Shown here: positions 24,246 to 36,426 of the stretch, piece after piece
Layout of the letters: every line of letters starts with the position of its first letter
How positions within the stretch are numbered: the first letter of the stretch is position 1
Source of the DNA: Ottelia alismoides
Lineage: Eukaryota; Streptophyta; Magnoliopsida; Alismatales; Hydrocharitaceae
Length of the DNA: 64,000 bases
Assembly (NCBI GenBank): GCA_037367405.1
Contig: JAZKJV010011401.1
Location: 310,001-374,000 of the forward strand
Reading direction: 5' to 3'
Made by a program: the position numbers and the translations under genes
The notes under the pieces: model-generated
What the model was told of the DNA's origin: nothing
Seen by the model: the letters and a program-made list of their open reading frames with translations, nothing else
Database searches by the model: none

Positions 24246-27233
24246 TGTTGAATCTCGAATTCATCATGCTAAAGGCCGCAGATTAAAACCCATGCTTAAT
24301 CAATCTAATAAAAATATCCTTTAATTCCTTATTTTTATCATGTATTATATCGTATATATTTTACGATTAAATTATTGTTTTTAATTCCTCTTATTTTTCT
24401 TGTAATTATTTTATCCTCAAAAACCCCTAAAAATTAGGTAGAATAATTGTCAATATACCACTAACCATTAAAAGCACTAAAAAATACAAAAACATCTCAA
24501 AACCACAAAATCGGTGTTTTTATCCCCTTAAAAGTACCCCCAAAAATAGCTTTTGTACAGATGACCTCTTTTGGTTTTTTGACCAACATGAAAGTTGTAG
24601 ATCTCGTCGAGTCGAGCAACTTTCTTGTTTGTACTTTTTCCTAATTCGGCCTCTAACTATTTATTTTATATTTTTCTTTGTATTTATACTCTGAATTTTC
24701 TAATAGGGCCACATGGCGCCCTCTGGGCCACCCACATGGCCCGCTTCTTCTCGCGCCACTCGACGGCCTCCTGGGCCGTTGGATCACTCCTATTCCGCCT
24801 TCATCTGAGCTGTCCACCCCGCTCCATTTCTCAGCCCTTGGATCCATCTCCCAGATATGATCTCAGCCGCTACTTCGCGCCTAAACCTAAGCCCTCCGAT
24901 CTTGCTACCATCTAACGCCCCTCAGCCCTCCACGTCACCCATCCATCTCAGCCCTCCAATCCACGTACATCCAACAAACCTCCACCTGCCACATCGCCTC
25001 TCTATCCCTCACCGTTAGATCGCCCCCCTCATTCAATCCCAACCACACGCCCCCGCCTACTTCCTAGCCACATGATCAGATCTTAGGATCTGATCTCCAC
25101 CTTCCAAGCGCTCTCTACTCCCAGCCGTTGGATCTCACGATCCAACGGCTGTGGCTCATCGTCAACCTCGTGTAACCCCCCTCCAGCCGTTGCGACTCGC
25201 GTAACCCCCGCTCCCCCTTCTTTTTTTGGCCGGCGACCCGACCATCCCCTCGAGCTCCTAATGCTTCTCCACGTAGCCCGCTCCTCCGCCTTCCTCGCGC
25301 CACATTCACCACCCCGCCTTTACTTCTCAATAAAGCCCCAGCCGTTCGAAACCTCCACCAGCCCTCACTGTAACCACCGGACGCCTCCACCTATAAAACC
25401 CCTTCCTCCGCCACCGATCACCTCGTCCACCATTTTGGGCTTAAGCCCGGTCTCCCCTGCCCCTCTGGTGATAGCGGAGGAGGCGGGGCATCGAGGCGAC
25501 GACGGCTTAAGCCTGGTGTCGACCCTCGGCGTTCCTCCACCAAGTAACGGCTCCTCTGGCAGCCACCGAGCTCCGAGGCTCGGCTGACCTTGCCGGGCGA
25601 CGACCCGAGACTCCTCGAGCCTCATCCCAAGCCACCTCCTCCGCCAGTTCCGCTCCGACCTCCAGGTCTTCTCCCTTGCATTTTCTGTACTCCTTTGCCC
25701 AATTATCATGCCACTTCCAATCACTTTCACCATCACCTGACATCTTCCTAAGCTTCGCTATCCATCAGTTATCCTCGCCAACCCTCTCCGACGCCATCTT
25801 CCCTTCTCCATCATCTCAATCATCCCAGCCAACATCACCTCCCTTTCGCCGGAGGTGATGATCTCGGTCCCCCGCTCTGGTCACTCCCCTGGGACTCCAT
25901 CTCTCCCACTTCACATCTCGCATAAGTACGCTTCGGCTACATCTAATATCTGTAGGTCCTTCAATCGTCAATGGCTGGAGATCATAACGAAGCTCCTCCG
26001 AGCTAATTGCCTCCGGCGAAGCTTCATCGACTCCAAGTTCTGACCATGCCCGGAGCCTCGTCGGAGACCCACCACCTTCGCGAGCCGCCCAGTTATCCTC
26101 TCCGATCATTAGGCGGATGAATGATGCATGGCAGAGCTCTATCTACCTCACCGGACCCCGCCTCCTCCAACAGCCTGCAGAGGAACAAGAAGATACAGAT
26201 ACTGTTCGATGGCTTCGATTGAACGGCTCTGATAAAGACATGTGGGCATGCTGAACCTCCAGTCCGACACTACAGGTTCGTGCTACGCGACCCTATACTT
26301 GAGCCTCCAACACATGCCACGTGGCCCGAGCCTATGGAGATGATCCAAGCCTAGCCCTCGCGTGCCTTGCACGTGAGTTGCTGGGTTATTTGCAGAGAAG
26401 ACCCATGAACTTTCAGATATTACAGAATGGTCCTCCAGGCGCGTGCCTCACGTGCGCATCTAGGTATTTACAGAGGAGCCCTCAATTGTTTCGGAAATTA
26501 CAAAAAGGCCGCTGCGCGCAAATGGTGAAATTGCATAAAGGCCCAGGCGGTTTTTGTTATTTGCATTTAGGTCCCTCCAGGGACCTAAATGCAATATTTA
26601 TCCTTTATTTTTATTGCATTTTTATTACAATTATGCCCCTGCTTTGTTTTTAGCATAACTTGAGCATCGTAGGTCCAAATTACATGATTTTAGTGTCGTT
26701 TTGATCCTTGTTTTGTCCTCTTCATCTTAGCATGCTTAATTGTCTTATTTGCTCATGTTTTAATTGAAGTGAATTTTTATGTGCAAAATGGGACCTTGTT
26801 CTACTCAGTCTTGCTTTGATGTGATGACCGATTTTTATTGATGTGTTCAAATTGACTCTGATTTCTATTTCTATTCTGATGTTCATATTTTGAGGGTATA
26901 TTTGTGATATCTTATTCTGCATACCTCTAACTTTGCACATTTATCCATGGATCTTTATAATTGCATAAAAACCGATAAAAAATGCATACATCATGACATC
27001 GCTTTGAAAATAGCATAATTTGCATGAGGACTGAATCAAATTCACATTGTGCCTTCATGAATCGAAATTCAATACACATATTAGGCAGTCGTGTCCCTGT
27101 GTTCGACCTTGGTAGACTTGCCAAGTTAAAATATTCCACGACATTCAAAGATCGTGATTTTTGCAGAACCTAATTTGTCTCCTTTACTATGACTTATTTT
27201 CCACTCTTAAAGAGGTGAATTTTGCATTCATCA
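24246..27233 (+). mobile_element. 5' LTR of element E, 2,988 bp (plus)
   Basis: It starts TGTTGAATCTCGAATTC and ends GCATTCATCA, directly followed by aa and a tRNA-Asp-type primer site. It has the same plan as the larger LTRs: an AT-rich start, a GC-rich centre (24,700-26,300), stretches with CACGTG (26,315-26,330 and 26,450), and a terminal 'gtccctgtgttcgacctt' (27,090-27,110). It is shorter and clearly diverged from the LTRs of A, B and C, so it is a separate subfamily. The matching 3' LTR is not in the window. The left flank would give aaagc as the target duplication. Confidence 0.75.
25122..25151. repeat. 13-bp perfect hairpin in LTR E
   Basis: CAGCCGTTGGATC and its exact reverse complement are separated by tcac. 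The word 'ccgttggatc' recurs in several LTRs here, but only this pair is a perfect hairpin. Confidence 0.7.
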
Positions 27234-27235
27234 AA

Positions 27236-27253
27236 TGGCGCCGTTGTCGGGGA
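27236..27253 (+). other. Primer binding site (tRNA-Asp type), element E
   Basis: TGGCGCCGTTGTCGGGGA is complementary, with one mismatch, to the 3' end of plant tRNA-Asp. It lies two bases after the LTR end, as expected for minus-strand DNA priming. This site is characteristic of Athila/Tat-type Ty3/gypsy elements. Confidence 0.85.
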
Positions 27254-27617
27254 TACGACTTTGCTTAATTTTTGAATTTTGATTTTTTGTTGAATAACTT
27301 CTAAATCCTCATTTCATGCATAAATTTTACGCATCATATTTGATGATTTAATTTCTCTGAATATTCTAACATTTATCTTTTGTGGCAGGGCCCATGATGA
27401 TTGGGGACGCCTGATCCTCATGGAGGCGTGAAGTCGGGAGCTTCCGCTGAGAGGCTGCAAAGGAATCTGTGAAGAATTTCTGGAGTCTTTTAATTGCATC
27501 ACATATTGTAATAAAAAAAACTTGCATCTGCATATTTGTTTCCAGTTTTGCATGTTGTACACAAAAAAAAGAAAAAAAGAAAAAAAAAGAGTAGATCACT
27601 TGATGATCTACTCCCCC

Positions 27618-27706
27618 CGCCAACACACACACACACCTACACTTGCGCATACACACTCCCACCATCCCCTTGTATATTTCTCTCTCTATCTCTATCTCTC
27701 TCTTGT
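27618..27706. repeat. Simple repeats (CA)n and (TCTCTA)n
   Basis: A short cacaca run at 27,624-27,636 and a tctctcta/tctatctc run at 27,678-27,705 lie within element E. Confidence 0.8.
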
Positions 27707-27765
27707 GTGTATATTTCACGAACCCCCTCACCCATGTATCATATAACATCCTCCCCTCTAATGCA

Positions 27766-27980
27766 GACCTTACTTAGGCTATTTGTAGCCTAAGTATAGA
27801 GGGGACCTGCCTGCTCATCCCTCCCTCATCCTGTCTTCTTGTACTTAGGACGATTTTGGCCTAAGTATAGGGGGACCCGCCTCCTCAGTTCCGCTATATC
27901 ACCCTATACTTGAACGAGCCTTGTCTTCATGGCACTTGTGCTATGAGGACTAGCAAATTTTAAGTATAGGGGGGTATACC
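27766..27980 (+). repeat. Stem-loop plus polypurine modules in element E
   Basis: Three recognisable modules are present: 'ttaggctatttgtagcctaa' followed by gtatagagggg; 'cttaggacgattttggcctaag' followed by tataggggga; and a final 'aagtataggggggtatacc'. The same modules occur in elements A, B and C. The last module is followed, as in B, by sequence ending 'gccgtagctcgta' (B: 'gccataactcgta'). Confidence 0.75.
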
Positions 27981-28160
27981 GTATATTACTGTATATTTAC
28001 TTTTGCCGTAGCTCGTATTTTTAAAACTTTTTGAAAATTTGTTTTCGGTCTTGGTTTTTGTAAAAACTTGTGAACTGAGTTTTTGTAAAAACTTGTAAAA
28101 ATGTTTTCTTAAAATTGAGGGATTAATTTATATAAATAAACCCTTAAAAAATTGAAAAAT

Positions 28161-28706
28161 TTAAAACCATTCTTTGAATTAGACTCTGACTACTAGGCTT
28201 AGTAGACATTTTCAGTGAGGGAACCTCGGTCTCCCTTAACAGAGTGGGTGGTTTAGAGGATACCGCATATGGCACCGTCCTTAAGGATCACGGGTCCGTC
28301 TATCGGCCCGTACTTACACCCATTATGCTCTTAATGGATTCAAGCTTTTATAAGCAGGATGTGAGCAGTGCATCCTTGGAGAATGCCACCTATATGAGTA
28401 TTTCTGTGGGCCGCAGATAAAGGATGGGGGTTTATCCTTAATATTCTCATGAAACATGGTAGGGTGCAAGTCCACTAATAGCACCAAAACCAGAAGATTG
28501 TCACCATAGACTTCACTATGTTGTTACCACTCGATACCATTACATCAAAGGATTAAAGTTCAAGGCATAGTTCGCTTTATTCCTGTGATGGTGAAAGGGG
28601 ATAACTCAAGTAAAGGTTCAAATTGGAAGGTACCTTTACTGAAAGTAGAGTGTGGAAACCCGAGATCCTTGGCTCTTTGTGTTTCAACAGTGAATTCGTG
28701 GGGGAT
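28161..28706 (+). mobile_element. 3' internal region of a copia-like element
   Basis: This is sequence of normal complexity without an open frame. It ends in the polypurine tract GTGGGGGAT (28,698-28,706) directly before an LTR start. It appears to be the untranslated tail downstream of pol; no RNase H motif could be identified. The family call rests on the tract and the LTR ends. Confidence 0.5.
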
Positions 28707-29572
28707 TGTTGGAATTAACTGTATTGGGATAGTTTGATGCAATTTGATGGTCAATATCAAGTTGTATTGATGTATCTCAATTCCTGGAATTTCATGTTTC
28801 AACCCTGTGGGGTGCTGTTTAGTCCCACATCGTGGAGAGTGAAAACTGGCACTTGGTTTGTATGTGGGAAGTCATGAGACTAGTCTGGAAACAGACTAGA
28901 GAGGACTTTAGACCACAACACACGTACGCACGCGCGCGCGCCGCGCCGGGCTCGGGCTCGGGCTAGGGCTGGGCTCAGGCGCGGCTGCGGCTGCGGCGTG
29001 GCGTGACAAAGACCGAGTCGATTTTGTAACCGCGTATTTTGAATTCCAAGGGTTACTCCCCCATTATCTTCTCACGAAAGCGTAACCGCCCGGATGCCTT
29101 TAAGTATCTCTTAAAGTGCGTGGGTGTGGGTTACGAACATCCATTCTATTTCTGCTCAGTGCCCTTCTCTCTTTCGAGGACGCCCTTTCCTCTCTCGATC
29201 TCGGGTTTCGTCTACGGAGGTGGCTTTTGAGGACGCTTAAGCACGGTGCGCACCGTCAACGAGCGTGGACCGTCGGACCCTGGGAGCAGCACGTCAAGGC
29301 CCTGTGCGCCGGTAAAGTGGGGGCGCTGTCTCTCTAAGGGGAGTCCTACAACAGGACGCTTCGGTTGTGATTTCTATCTCTACTCTTTCTTTGTCGCATT
29401 GTTTGTCGTGATTTTGGTTTCCGGATTTTTCCCTTGCGTGAATATGCATATGTTATTTAATCGGATATTTCTCTTATCATTGTTAACCTGGATTCATACA
29501 TATGAAAATCTGTTCTGGAAATCTGTGGTTATGTGGATTTTTGTATGTATGCTACTGTCGGTTTTGTCAACA
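28707..29572 (+). mobile_element. LTR of a copia-like element, 866 bp (plus)
   Basis: It starts TGTTGGAATTAAC and ends TTTTGTCAACA, a 5-bp inverted end pair (TGTTG/CAACA). A polypurine tract precedes it and no primer site follows, so it is a 3' LTR. It includes a CG-rich stretch at 28,920-29,000 with alternating gc and repeated 'gggctc'. Size and ends fit Ty1/copia. Its 5' partner is not in the window, so the element is 5' truncated. Confidence 0.65.
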
Positions 29573-29953
29573 CCTTCTCCTCCTTCCTTCCCAATCCATG
29601 TTAGATCCCTACCCAATGACCCCTGGCAAGCAGTAACCCCTACTTGGTCCCTACTCCCTGACATCCCTCTCCCTCTAGACCAACCCCTAACCACGATCCT
29701 CCTCAATGGTGACCTACAAGGACACGCTCCTGCTATCTTCATCTTGTTCTTTGCTTCAGGTGGACACACAAACCCCGTAGTGACCTACATGATCTTCTTG
29801 GCGAGTAAGGTCTCCTTTCGTCCCTCGTGCATGTTGTGCTCAACATGGCTGGGCCTCGACATCTTTACGGGGTCGGGCTCGTGAATCTCATCACGCTGCA
29901 CCCTTCAACCACTAGGGTGGTGGCGCTAACTTTGTACAGTTGAGTTATACCAA

Positions 29954-30101
29954 GGGCCTGTTTGGTTGCAGGGTTGGGCAGGGTTGGGTTGGGCTGGGTT
30001 GGGATGGGATGGGTGAATAGTAATCTGTGAGGAGGAAGTACCCTTGTGAATAGTAACCAGGGTTGGGCTAACCCTACCCAACCCTGCAACCAAACAAGCC
30101 C
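29954..30101. mobile_element. MITE-like element with long inverted ends, 148 bp
   Basis: The left end starts GGGCCTGTTTGGTTGCAGGG. The right end is its reverse complement (ending CCAAACAAGCCC), and the arms match over about 35 bases with few differences. The GGGCCTGTTTGG start is common in plant hAT and PIF/Harbinger MITEs. Flanking bases do not show a clear target duplication, so the superfamily is open. Confidence 0.65.
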
Positions 30102-30556
30102 CGAGAGAAATTGGAATTGAGATCATCGTGACCTTCATTCTTTTCTATATTGTCTTCCCCGCATAGATTCTAAAAGGAGCACCCACGATATCCTTGTACC
30201 AATCAATAGTATCCCAATCAATAGTATCCCTGTCCAAAGTTTCATTCTAATTTTGTCTTTGAACTTGAAATTCCAATGTGTCTTTATCTTTATCTTTTAC
30301 ATGTGTTGGTGTTGCTTCCAATTAGATTTGTTGTGTTCATGGCACACTTGGTCATCATTCCCGTCACTGGAACGCACATCATCCATGCAAGGAGCTTCGG
30401 ACTGTGGTGTTCATTTATAAGAAGGGCAAGGTCTGGGATGACCACGCAAGTTTCTTGTCTTTTTTCCCCATAATCTCTTTCTTTTTTTTCCGATTGGATC
30501 ACATTGGTAAATAAAGTTGATGCATAGTTAGGGATCTTGCAGTGGATCTTTTGGGT

Positions 30557-30655
30557 TCAAATCTTCTTGGGAGCTTTGGCAGCAGCTCCATACATACCAA
30601 CAATGCACTTGAGAGCCACATACATCAAGGCTCTTATAACTTCAGGAGCAACGCC
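30557..30655 (-). pseudogene. Possible isolated terminal exon, unknown protein
   Basis: On the minus strand a splice-acceptor-like 'gttacag' is followed by an open reading that ends TGA at 30,557. It reads GVAPEVIRALMYVALKC and then IVGMYGAAAKAPKKI. Composition and codon use look protein-coding, with Ala and Lys at the C-terminus and one hydrophobic stretch. The family is not recognised and no upstream exon was found to the right. Confidence 0.3.
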
Positions 30656-30684
30656 TGTAACTATATCATGATGCTAATGTTGTT

Positions 30685-30860
30685 GTTCTCAATGTGCAAG
30701 CGGGCTAAGCCCATCTCGAACCCGGACTTGATCCCACGTGTTTGGGCCGGGCTCAGGCCCTCAGTTTAACAAAAAATGCAGGCCTCAACCCGGCCCAAAG
30801 CCCGAGTTGTCTGGGCCGGACCGGGCTTTTCCGGATTGGGCCGGGTTGAGCCTAATGCTA
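30685..30860. repeat. gggccggg-rich repeat
   Basis: The stretch is dense in gggccggg, cggccca and agcccg words in both orientations. It is similar to the degenerate inner parts of some plant MITEs. No clear ends are visible. Confidence 0.35.
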
Positions 30861-32267
30861 GACCCCAAGTGTACATATATACAGTGCCACTTATGATTGA
30901 ATGAACATCTATATATTATACATAGTTGTACATATATAGAAAGGCATAGTGCCCTTGTAAGTATTCATGATTAATATTGATTTATATAAGATTTCTTCAG
31001 TGATTAATCATTTGACCATTATTCTGTTATGTTTTCGATACATGACCTTGTCACTATACATGACGTATAAACGTTTAATATTAGCTATATTCCCTCATAT
31101 ATCAAATCTTTTGATTATTCCATATCTAATATATATGTTGATATATGTTTACGTGTACGTACGTCGTCACTTCATATGGATGGAAAGCTGTAAGTACTAT
31201 CCTCGCATAAATTTACTCCATCGTCCCCATCAAATGCATGTCTTTAAAAGGAGACTTTTTATACGGTTGATAATGTAGATATTATTGCTTTTACATCGAA
31301 TGTGGGTGTGTATATAACACGAAATTCTGCTACGAAGTTATTCGATAATGTCAACGTATTAATACAATTGTTGATATCCACGTGTGTTCTTTCATGAATC
31401 CGTTTTAGAATGCAGGTGCCTATGTCTAGAATGCACAAACGCTATGCAACCATCTCATTATGGATTGATTTGAAATACATACAAGCATGTCCAGATTCAA
31501 ATGCTATATTCAAAATTTTCCCGGGGGATAGTACAATGTAAATCAGAATCTATGTTGTTGTAGCAGTTGTCAAAACTATAAAATTTGAAAAGCCGAAAGT
31601 AAACAACGGCAGAATTCTATATCAAATTCTAGACACAAATACCATACCGTGATTACAAAACCTGCAGTTGCACAATCAAGATAAGTAATATCAAAAGGTC
31701 ATTTAACTTGTATAATAACTAATTACACGAGAAAAGAATAATCTGCAAAGAAATAGCCACCTTGCCCTCACGCTCCTTTGGATTCCTGCAGATTAAGCGT
31801 AGATATATAAAAAAGGGTCGATTAGCTTTGTTATATATAGGGTTGCCAGCTGTGATCCAGAAACCCAGTCTTCCAATTTAATGATTTTCTTGACGATCAA
31901 TTATTTCCGTGTTAGCGTTTATTCCATTTTTTATTTGTTGCCTGGATTAAGGGACTTGGATGGGGCTTTCCATCAGGGATCTATCCATCAGAAATTTCTA
32001 CACAGCGATCCGGTAATTATTTCTGAGTTATGGTGCCGGACTCTACTACTAATGGCAAGGATGGATGGATTGAACATTTCTCACATCTCCATCTCTCTCT
32101 CTAACTTTTTTAATTAACCACCTTATAGATTTTATTTTTAGAAACCAAACTTTTTCCTCTTCCCCGTCCCTACTCTCTTCATATCCATCCTCCAACCAAC
32201 TAGGGTGGAGCATGGGCCGGGCTTGACTTGAGCCCAACCCAGCCCAGTCCAGACCCACCTGTGAAAT

Positions 32268-33776
32268 CAGGAATTTTCTGTATTTTGAAAGGATATTGGA
32301 GCTTTTTAATTTTTATGTATTTTCTTTTTCTATTTTTTGAGATTTTATCTAAAGATAAATAATATAATAATAAATACATAATCTGGGGAATTTTTCAAAA
32401 CCTTTTTGTATTTTTTTGATATTTTTTAATTCAAACAGGGACAAAGACATGCTTTTTAATTTTTTTAATAAATGTTTAAAGGTACCTAAAATGTAAAAAT
32501 AAAAATATACTATGAAACTAGGTGCTAGCATGCACTTAACCCTATTTTGTGAGTTTTTAGAGCATAGATGATAATTTTAATAAATAGAAAAAAATCACAA
32601 AAAATGTTGAACTAGAAAGGGTATTTTTGCATTTATATTTAAAGTTAGGGAATACAATGCAATTTACCCAAAAATATTCAAATAATATTAAAACTTGTTG
32701 GACTAAATAGAAATTACAAAAGCTATCTGGGCTTCGTTGCAAAATTGCCAGCTCAAGTGGGATCACACGTGAGGTGATGTGGACTGGACCCAAAACCAAA
32801 TACAGGAAAGTACAAGGGTCCCAATGCAATTTATCGAAAGTTTAAACTATAAAAATAAATTACATGACTAAATAATAAAGTTACAAAAGTTGGGGTATGA
32901 AGTGTAAATTACCCCCTAAAGGCGTGGATCCAATGGTTCGCAGACGCCCTCTTATATACGTGGCACGTGTATGAGGTGCGATGACGCTTCGGCAATCTAC
33001 GGAGGAGATCAGATATGGAACTCAATCGGATGGGAGAGGCGATTGGAGATCGAATGACCACGATTAATACTGGAGTGAAGGCGTGATAGGATGGCTCTTG
33101 CTTCGCATGAAGAACATGGAAGAAGGTTTCCTTCCCCGAGCTTCGATCATAGATTCCGGGCTTCTTTGACCACCTCCACGACTTCTCAAGTGCTCAAAAT
33201 GTTCCCCAAGGTGATCTTCATCTGCAGGAGGTCTCAAAGATCATCGAGACTCATCGGAGGATTCCCAGGATGTCGGAGAAGATTAGGTGACCTGGGACCC
33301 TCATCAGAATCTCAAAGCTCTTCCTGTTGGCCTTCAAGTTCCATGCACTTGCACAAAAGAATGTTGGGTCGAGGGAAAATTGCCTCCACCCATCAGAGGG
33401 CCAGAGCTCACAAAGATGGTGGAATCGATCTTCACACCCAACCTCTCCTCTCTGAACTGTAGGGTGAGCTTACTGTCACCTAGCTTGAGCCCAAGAACAT
33501 GAAATGGGGGAAAGAAATCGGGTGGAAGATATTTAAATTCAAAAAATGGGGCGAAGCTTGGCTATATATAGGGGTGGCAAAATTAAAGTGGCCAGCTTGC
33601 TGCATCAATGCAATCGTCGAGGAAGTGATATGGCATGATAGAGTTAAGATTGAGGAGAAAAAGTGGAGAAGGAATCTCTCCAAAAGAATGCAAGGTGCAA
33701 GCTACAAAAATCAGAGAAGAAGAGGGACAAATGAGGTTCTAAAGGGGCTAGCACATGGGCAGAAGAGTTGACTGGG
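32268..33776 (-). mobile_element. LTR fragment H (minus), host site of element C
   Basis: AT-rich sequence (32,270-32,900) is followed by a GC-richer part (32,930-33,776) that parallels 34,260-36,380 of element C's LTR. It includes a CACGTG at 32,961 and 'agaagagttgac' at the right end, the point just before the 28-bp palindrome in other LTRs. Element C starts exactly there, so the rest of this LTR should lie beyond the right edge of the window, on the far side of C. Confidence 0.6.
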
Positions 33777-34978
33777 TGTTTAACTCGAAAATCTAGTGGT
33801 CTTGTGTTCCACACAAGCAAGAACATAGTCGTCGAATCGACCACACAAAATCCGGGTTAAAACAACAATTAACCCACAACAATGATTAAACAATGAAAAG
33901 CGATGCAGAGTTCAAATTTATTGTAACTCTACAACAAAAGGTTTGTATAGGTGCAAGTATGTGTAGAGTGTCGAACATAGGGAACAAGCAGGTTGATCGG
34001 GGCAATGAATGTTAAAAAATGTGAATGTGTTGTATTTGTATATATATGCTATTTTTCTTGGTTTTGATTATATATATTTTATTTGACTTTTGATTTTATA
34101 TTTTTATATTTTGATTTTTAATTTTCTGATTTTGTTTTTCTTTTTATATTTTATATTTTTTAATTTCTTTTTCTTTCGAATTATAAAATGAAGTATATAG
34201 GGGATATATATACAATAAATGTAAGAGAGAGATAATATATATAAAAGGTAAAAATAAGAAAAATATAGGTTTTTAATAAGTTTTTACTGTTTTTATGATT
34301 TTTAAGGAACTTCTACTATTTTTTTGGTATTTTTAAAGTAAAAAATACTCAAAATAGGGACTAAAATAAATACCCGAAATTAAAATGGAAATGAAAATAG
34401 TAATAGTAACAAAAAATCTCCAAATTAATTTAAAAATAAAGATAATAAAATAAGGAAAATTTGGATCAGAAAACACAATTTTTAGATTTTTATGGATTTT
34501 GTAAAATTTTATGAAGTTTTTAGAGTTTCACTATTTTTTGATTTTTCTTTTATATTTTAAGTGGTTTCGATCTGAAGGTAAAACACACAGAAATAAACAA
34601 AATATATTTTTTGGGAATTTTTTGAAGAGTTTTATAATTTTTATGAATTTTATAATGTAAACAAGGATGAAAAATATAAGTTTTTAATTTTAATAAATAT
34701 TAAAATGCTTTAAATTACAAAATAAAAATATGATCGAAAATGCAATGCAACAAGAACTTATGCCTATTTTTGGGTATTTTTTTCAAATTTTATAGATGCA
34801 TGAAATAAATACTAGAAACAAAGAGAAAATTTAACACTAGTAGGGGCATTTTTGTAAATATCAGAAAATGCGAGGGCCAGAGTGCAAATTTCCCAGAAAT
34901 TTATAACACATACGAAAAGTTCCAGGGCCAATTAGAAATATGTAATGCCACAAGGGCTTCTATGTAAAAACTCCAAAG

Positions 34979-35000
34979 CTCACGTGTACAAACACGTGAG
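34979..35000. promoter_or_regulatory. Double CACGTG stem-loop, LTR C
   Basis: CTCACGTGT and ACACGTGAG form a perfect 9-bp stem with loop acaa, giving two G-box cores 7 bases apart. Confidence 0.6.
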
Positions 35001-36398
35001 CCTAGCAGGGGCCTAAACGTAATATTCCAAATCCTAGGGGCTAAAGTGCAAAATTACCAAAAATAATATAACGGCATACAAAAGTTTCAGTACTAAAGAA
35101 AAATAAGCAAAGCCACTAGGGGTCCTCCACAAAATGCCCACGCCTTACGTGCTCCAGTCATGTGAGGTGACGTGGCCGGGGACCTCGATGTAAATAGTAG
35201 AAAGTTTTGGACCTTTATGAAAATATTACAAAATACATGAACGACAAATGAAAGATTAACTCTTAATAATTAAATACAAAAATGTCTTGGGCAGGAGTGC
35301 AAAATACCCAAGGCTGGCGCGGATCGAACGGCTGGATGTCGTCACTTATGCCACGTGTCGCAATCCTGATGCCCGATACCCCTTCGCAGTATGGTCGAGA
35401 TTAGAAGATTGATGATGATCCGATGGCTGCAAGAGGACAAAATCTGACAGATGTTGTGCGTCGCCAAGAACGTGACCGAAATCGACTGCGGAGAGAGGCG
35501 AGGAACGAACTGGCCAAGAACTCTAGTGTGACGAAGTTCCTCCAGCCGGTTCTCGCTACTCCAGTGATTGTTGAATCTAAAAAATGGCCGCAAGGCTCCT
35601 GCGAGCTCCCTACATCGATTGGCAGCCCCAAAATGGCATGGAGGTCACTGGGGGACTGTCGTGGCGTGAAAGAACGGGGACTGCACCAGGAAGCACCTTC
35701 TTCTTCAAAAACGGCTCCAAGAGGAGTCTTTGGGTGCCTGGGACCTGCAAGTGAAGCTTACGAACAATAGTATAGGGCTCCCTAGGCAAGCGAGGGTGGA
35801 AAGGGTGGTGTATGGCGTGAATAGGAGATCGCTGGAGAAAGCTCCGGCGAGGGAGTAGCGGGTGGTGGAACAAGTGCCAATCGAACAAATAAAAAAGTGA
35901 AATTAAAGATGACAACTACAGCTAACTAAAGAGCGAAGAAAGGAGAAAAAAATGACCTCGAGCGGGAGTTTCCACGAGATAAAACTCATGGCGGCGTAGA
36001 CTGCTGGAGATGGGTGGAGACACGCCAAGGACACTCCTTACGCCGCCTCAATCGGTTGGAGGTGGTGCTATCACCACCACCGGTCCGGAGCACGAGAAAG
36101 GAGGTGCAAAAACGGGTCAAAGGGGTACAAAAGATCAAGGGATAGTCGGAGGGCTAGTTGAATAGCTGGCGGAATGGCTCCAATGAACTAGAAAAATTTA
36201 CAAAATCACGGCTACAATCCTTGAGAAAAATACATAGGCGTGAATCATTGATAAGTGGGCATGAGAAGTCAAGAAGGGAGAATCATGAAAGGATGAAAGA
36301 TTCAGCCTCGAAAAATCCACAAAGTTTAACAAAAATGAGGTCTGGCAAACAATAGGAGGCGGGTCAGAGAGTTGACCCGCGAACAACTCTCGGGACCT

Positions 36399-36426
36399 CC
36401 TGGTTGGTCCACGTGGACCAACCAGG
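36399..36426. promoter_or_regulatory. 28-bp perfect palindrome with G-box centre, LTR C
   Basis: The arm CCTGGTTGGTCCAC is followed by its exact reverse complement, with CACGTG at the centre. At 36,367-36,391 an 8-bp stem (gagagttg / caactctc) lies just before it. CACGTG is the core bound by plant bZIP and bHLH factors. Confidence 0.8.

Larger units (their letters stand above)
27254..28160 (+). mobile_element. Internally deleted body of element E
   Basis: Only about 0.9 kb is left. The first part is a leader-like sequence. A simple-sequence stretch follows at 27,618-27,706. Then comes the family's 3' region: stem-loops with AAGTATAGGGGG motifs (27,766-27,980) and AT-rich 'tttttgaaaa'-type sequence (28,020-28,160). 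All coding sequence is missing. At about 28,160 the sequence changes to the copia-like element. Confidence 0.55.
29573..32267. other. Low-repeat region between mobile elements
   Basis: This is the least repetitive part of the window. It holds a MITE-like palindrome (29,954-30,101), a possible terminal exon (30,557-30,655), and a stretch rich in gggcc/ggccc words (30,685-30,860). AT-rich sequence without recognisable genes fills the rest (30,860-32,200). A second short gggccggg stretch lies at 32,213-32,260. Confidence 0.4.

Noticed and set aside
24246..24600. Start of element E as the end of a LINE or other non-LTR element
   Set aside because: The TG start, the CA end at 27,233 and the primer site directly after it fit an LTR far better.
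25115..25743. Overlapping frames of 78-123 residues in LTR E
   Set aside because: Open in several frames at once because of base composition; not conserved in related LTRs.
27236..27253. tRNA gene fragment
   Set aside because: It is the 18-base complement of a tRNA 3' end located two bases after an LTR, so it is a primer site.
29246..29884. 212-residue open frame on the plus strand
   Set aside because: It starts inside the copia LTR and crosses its end at 29,572. The translation is low-complexity and hydrophobic with no motif I recognise; a chance frame is more likely.
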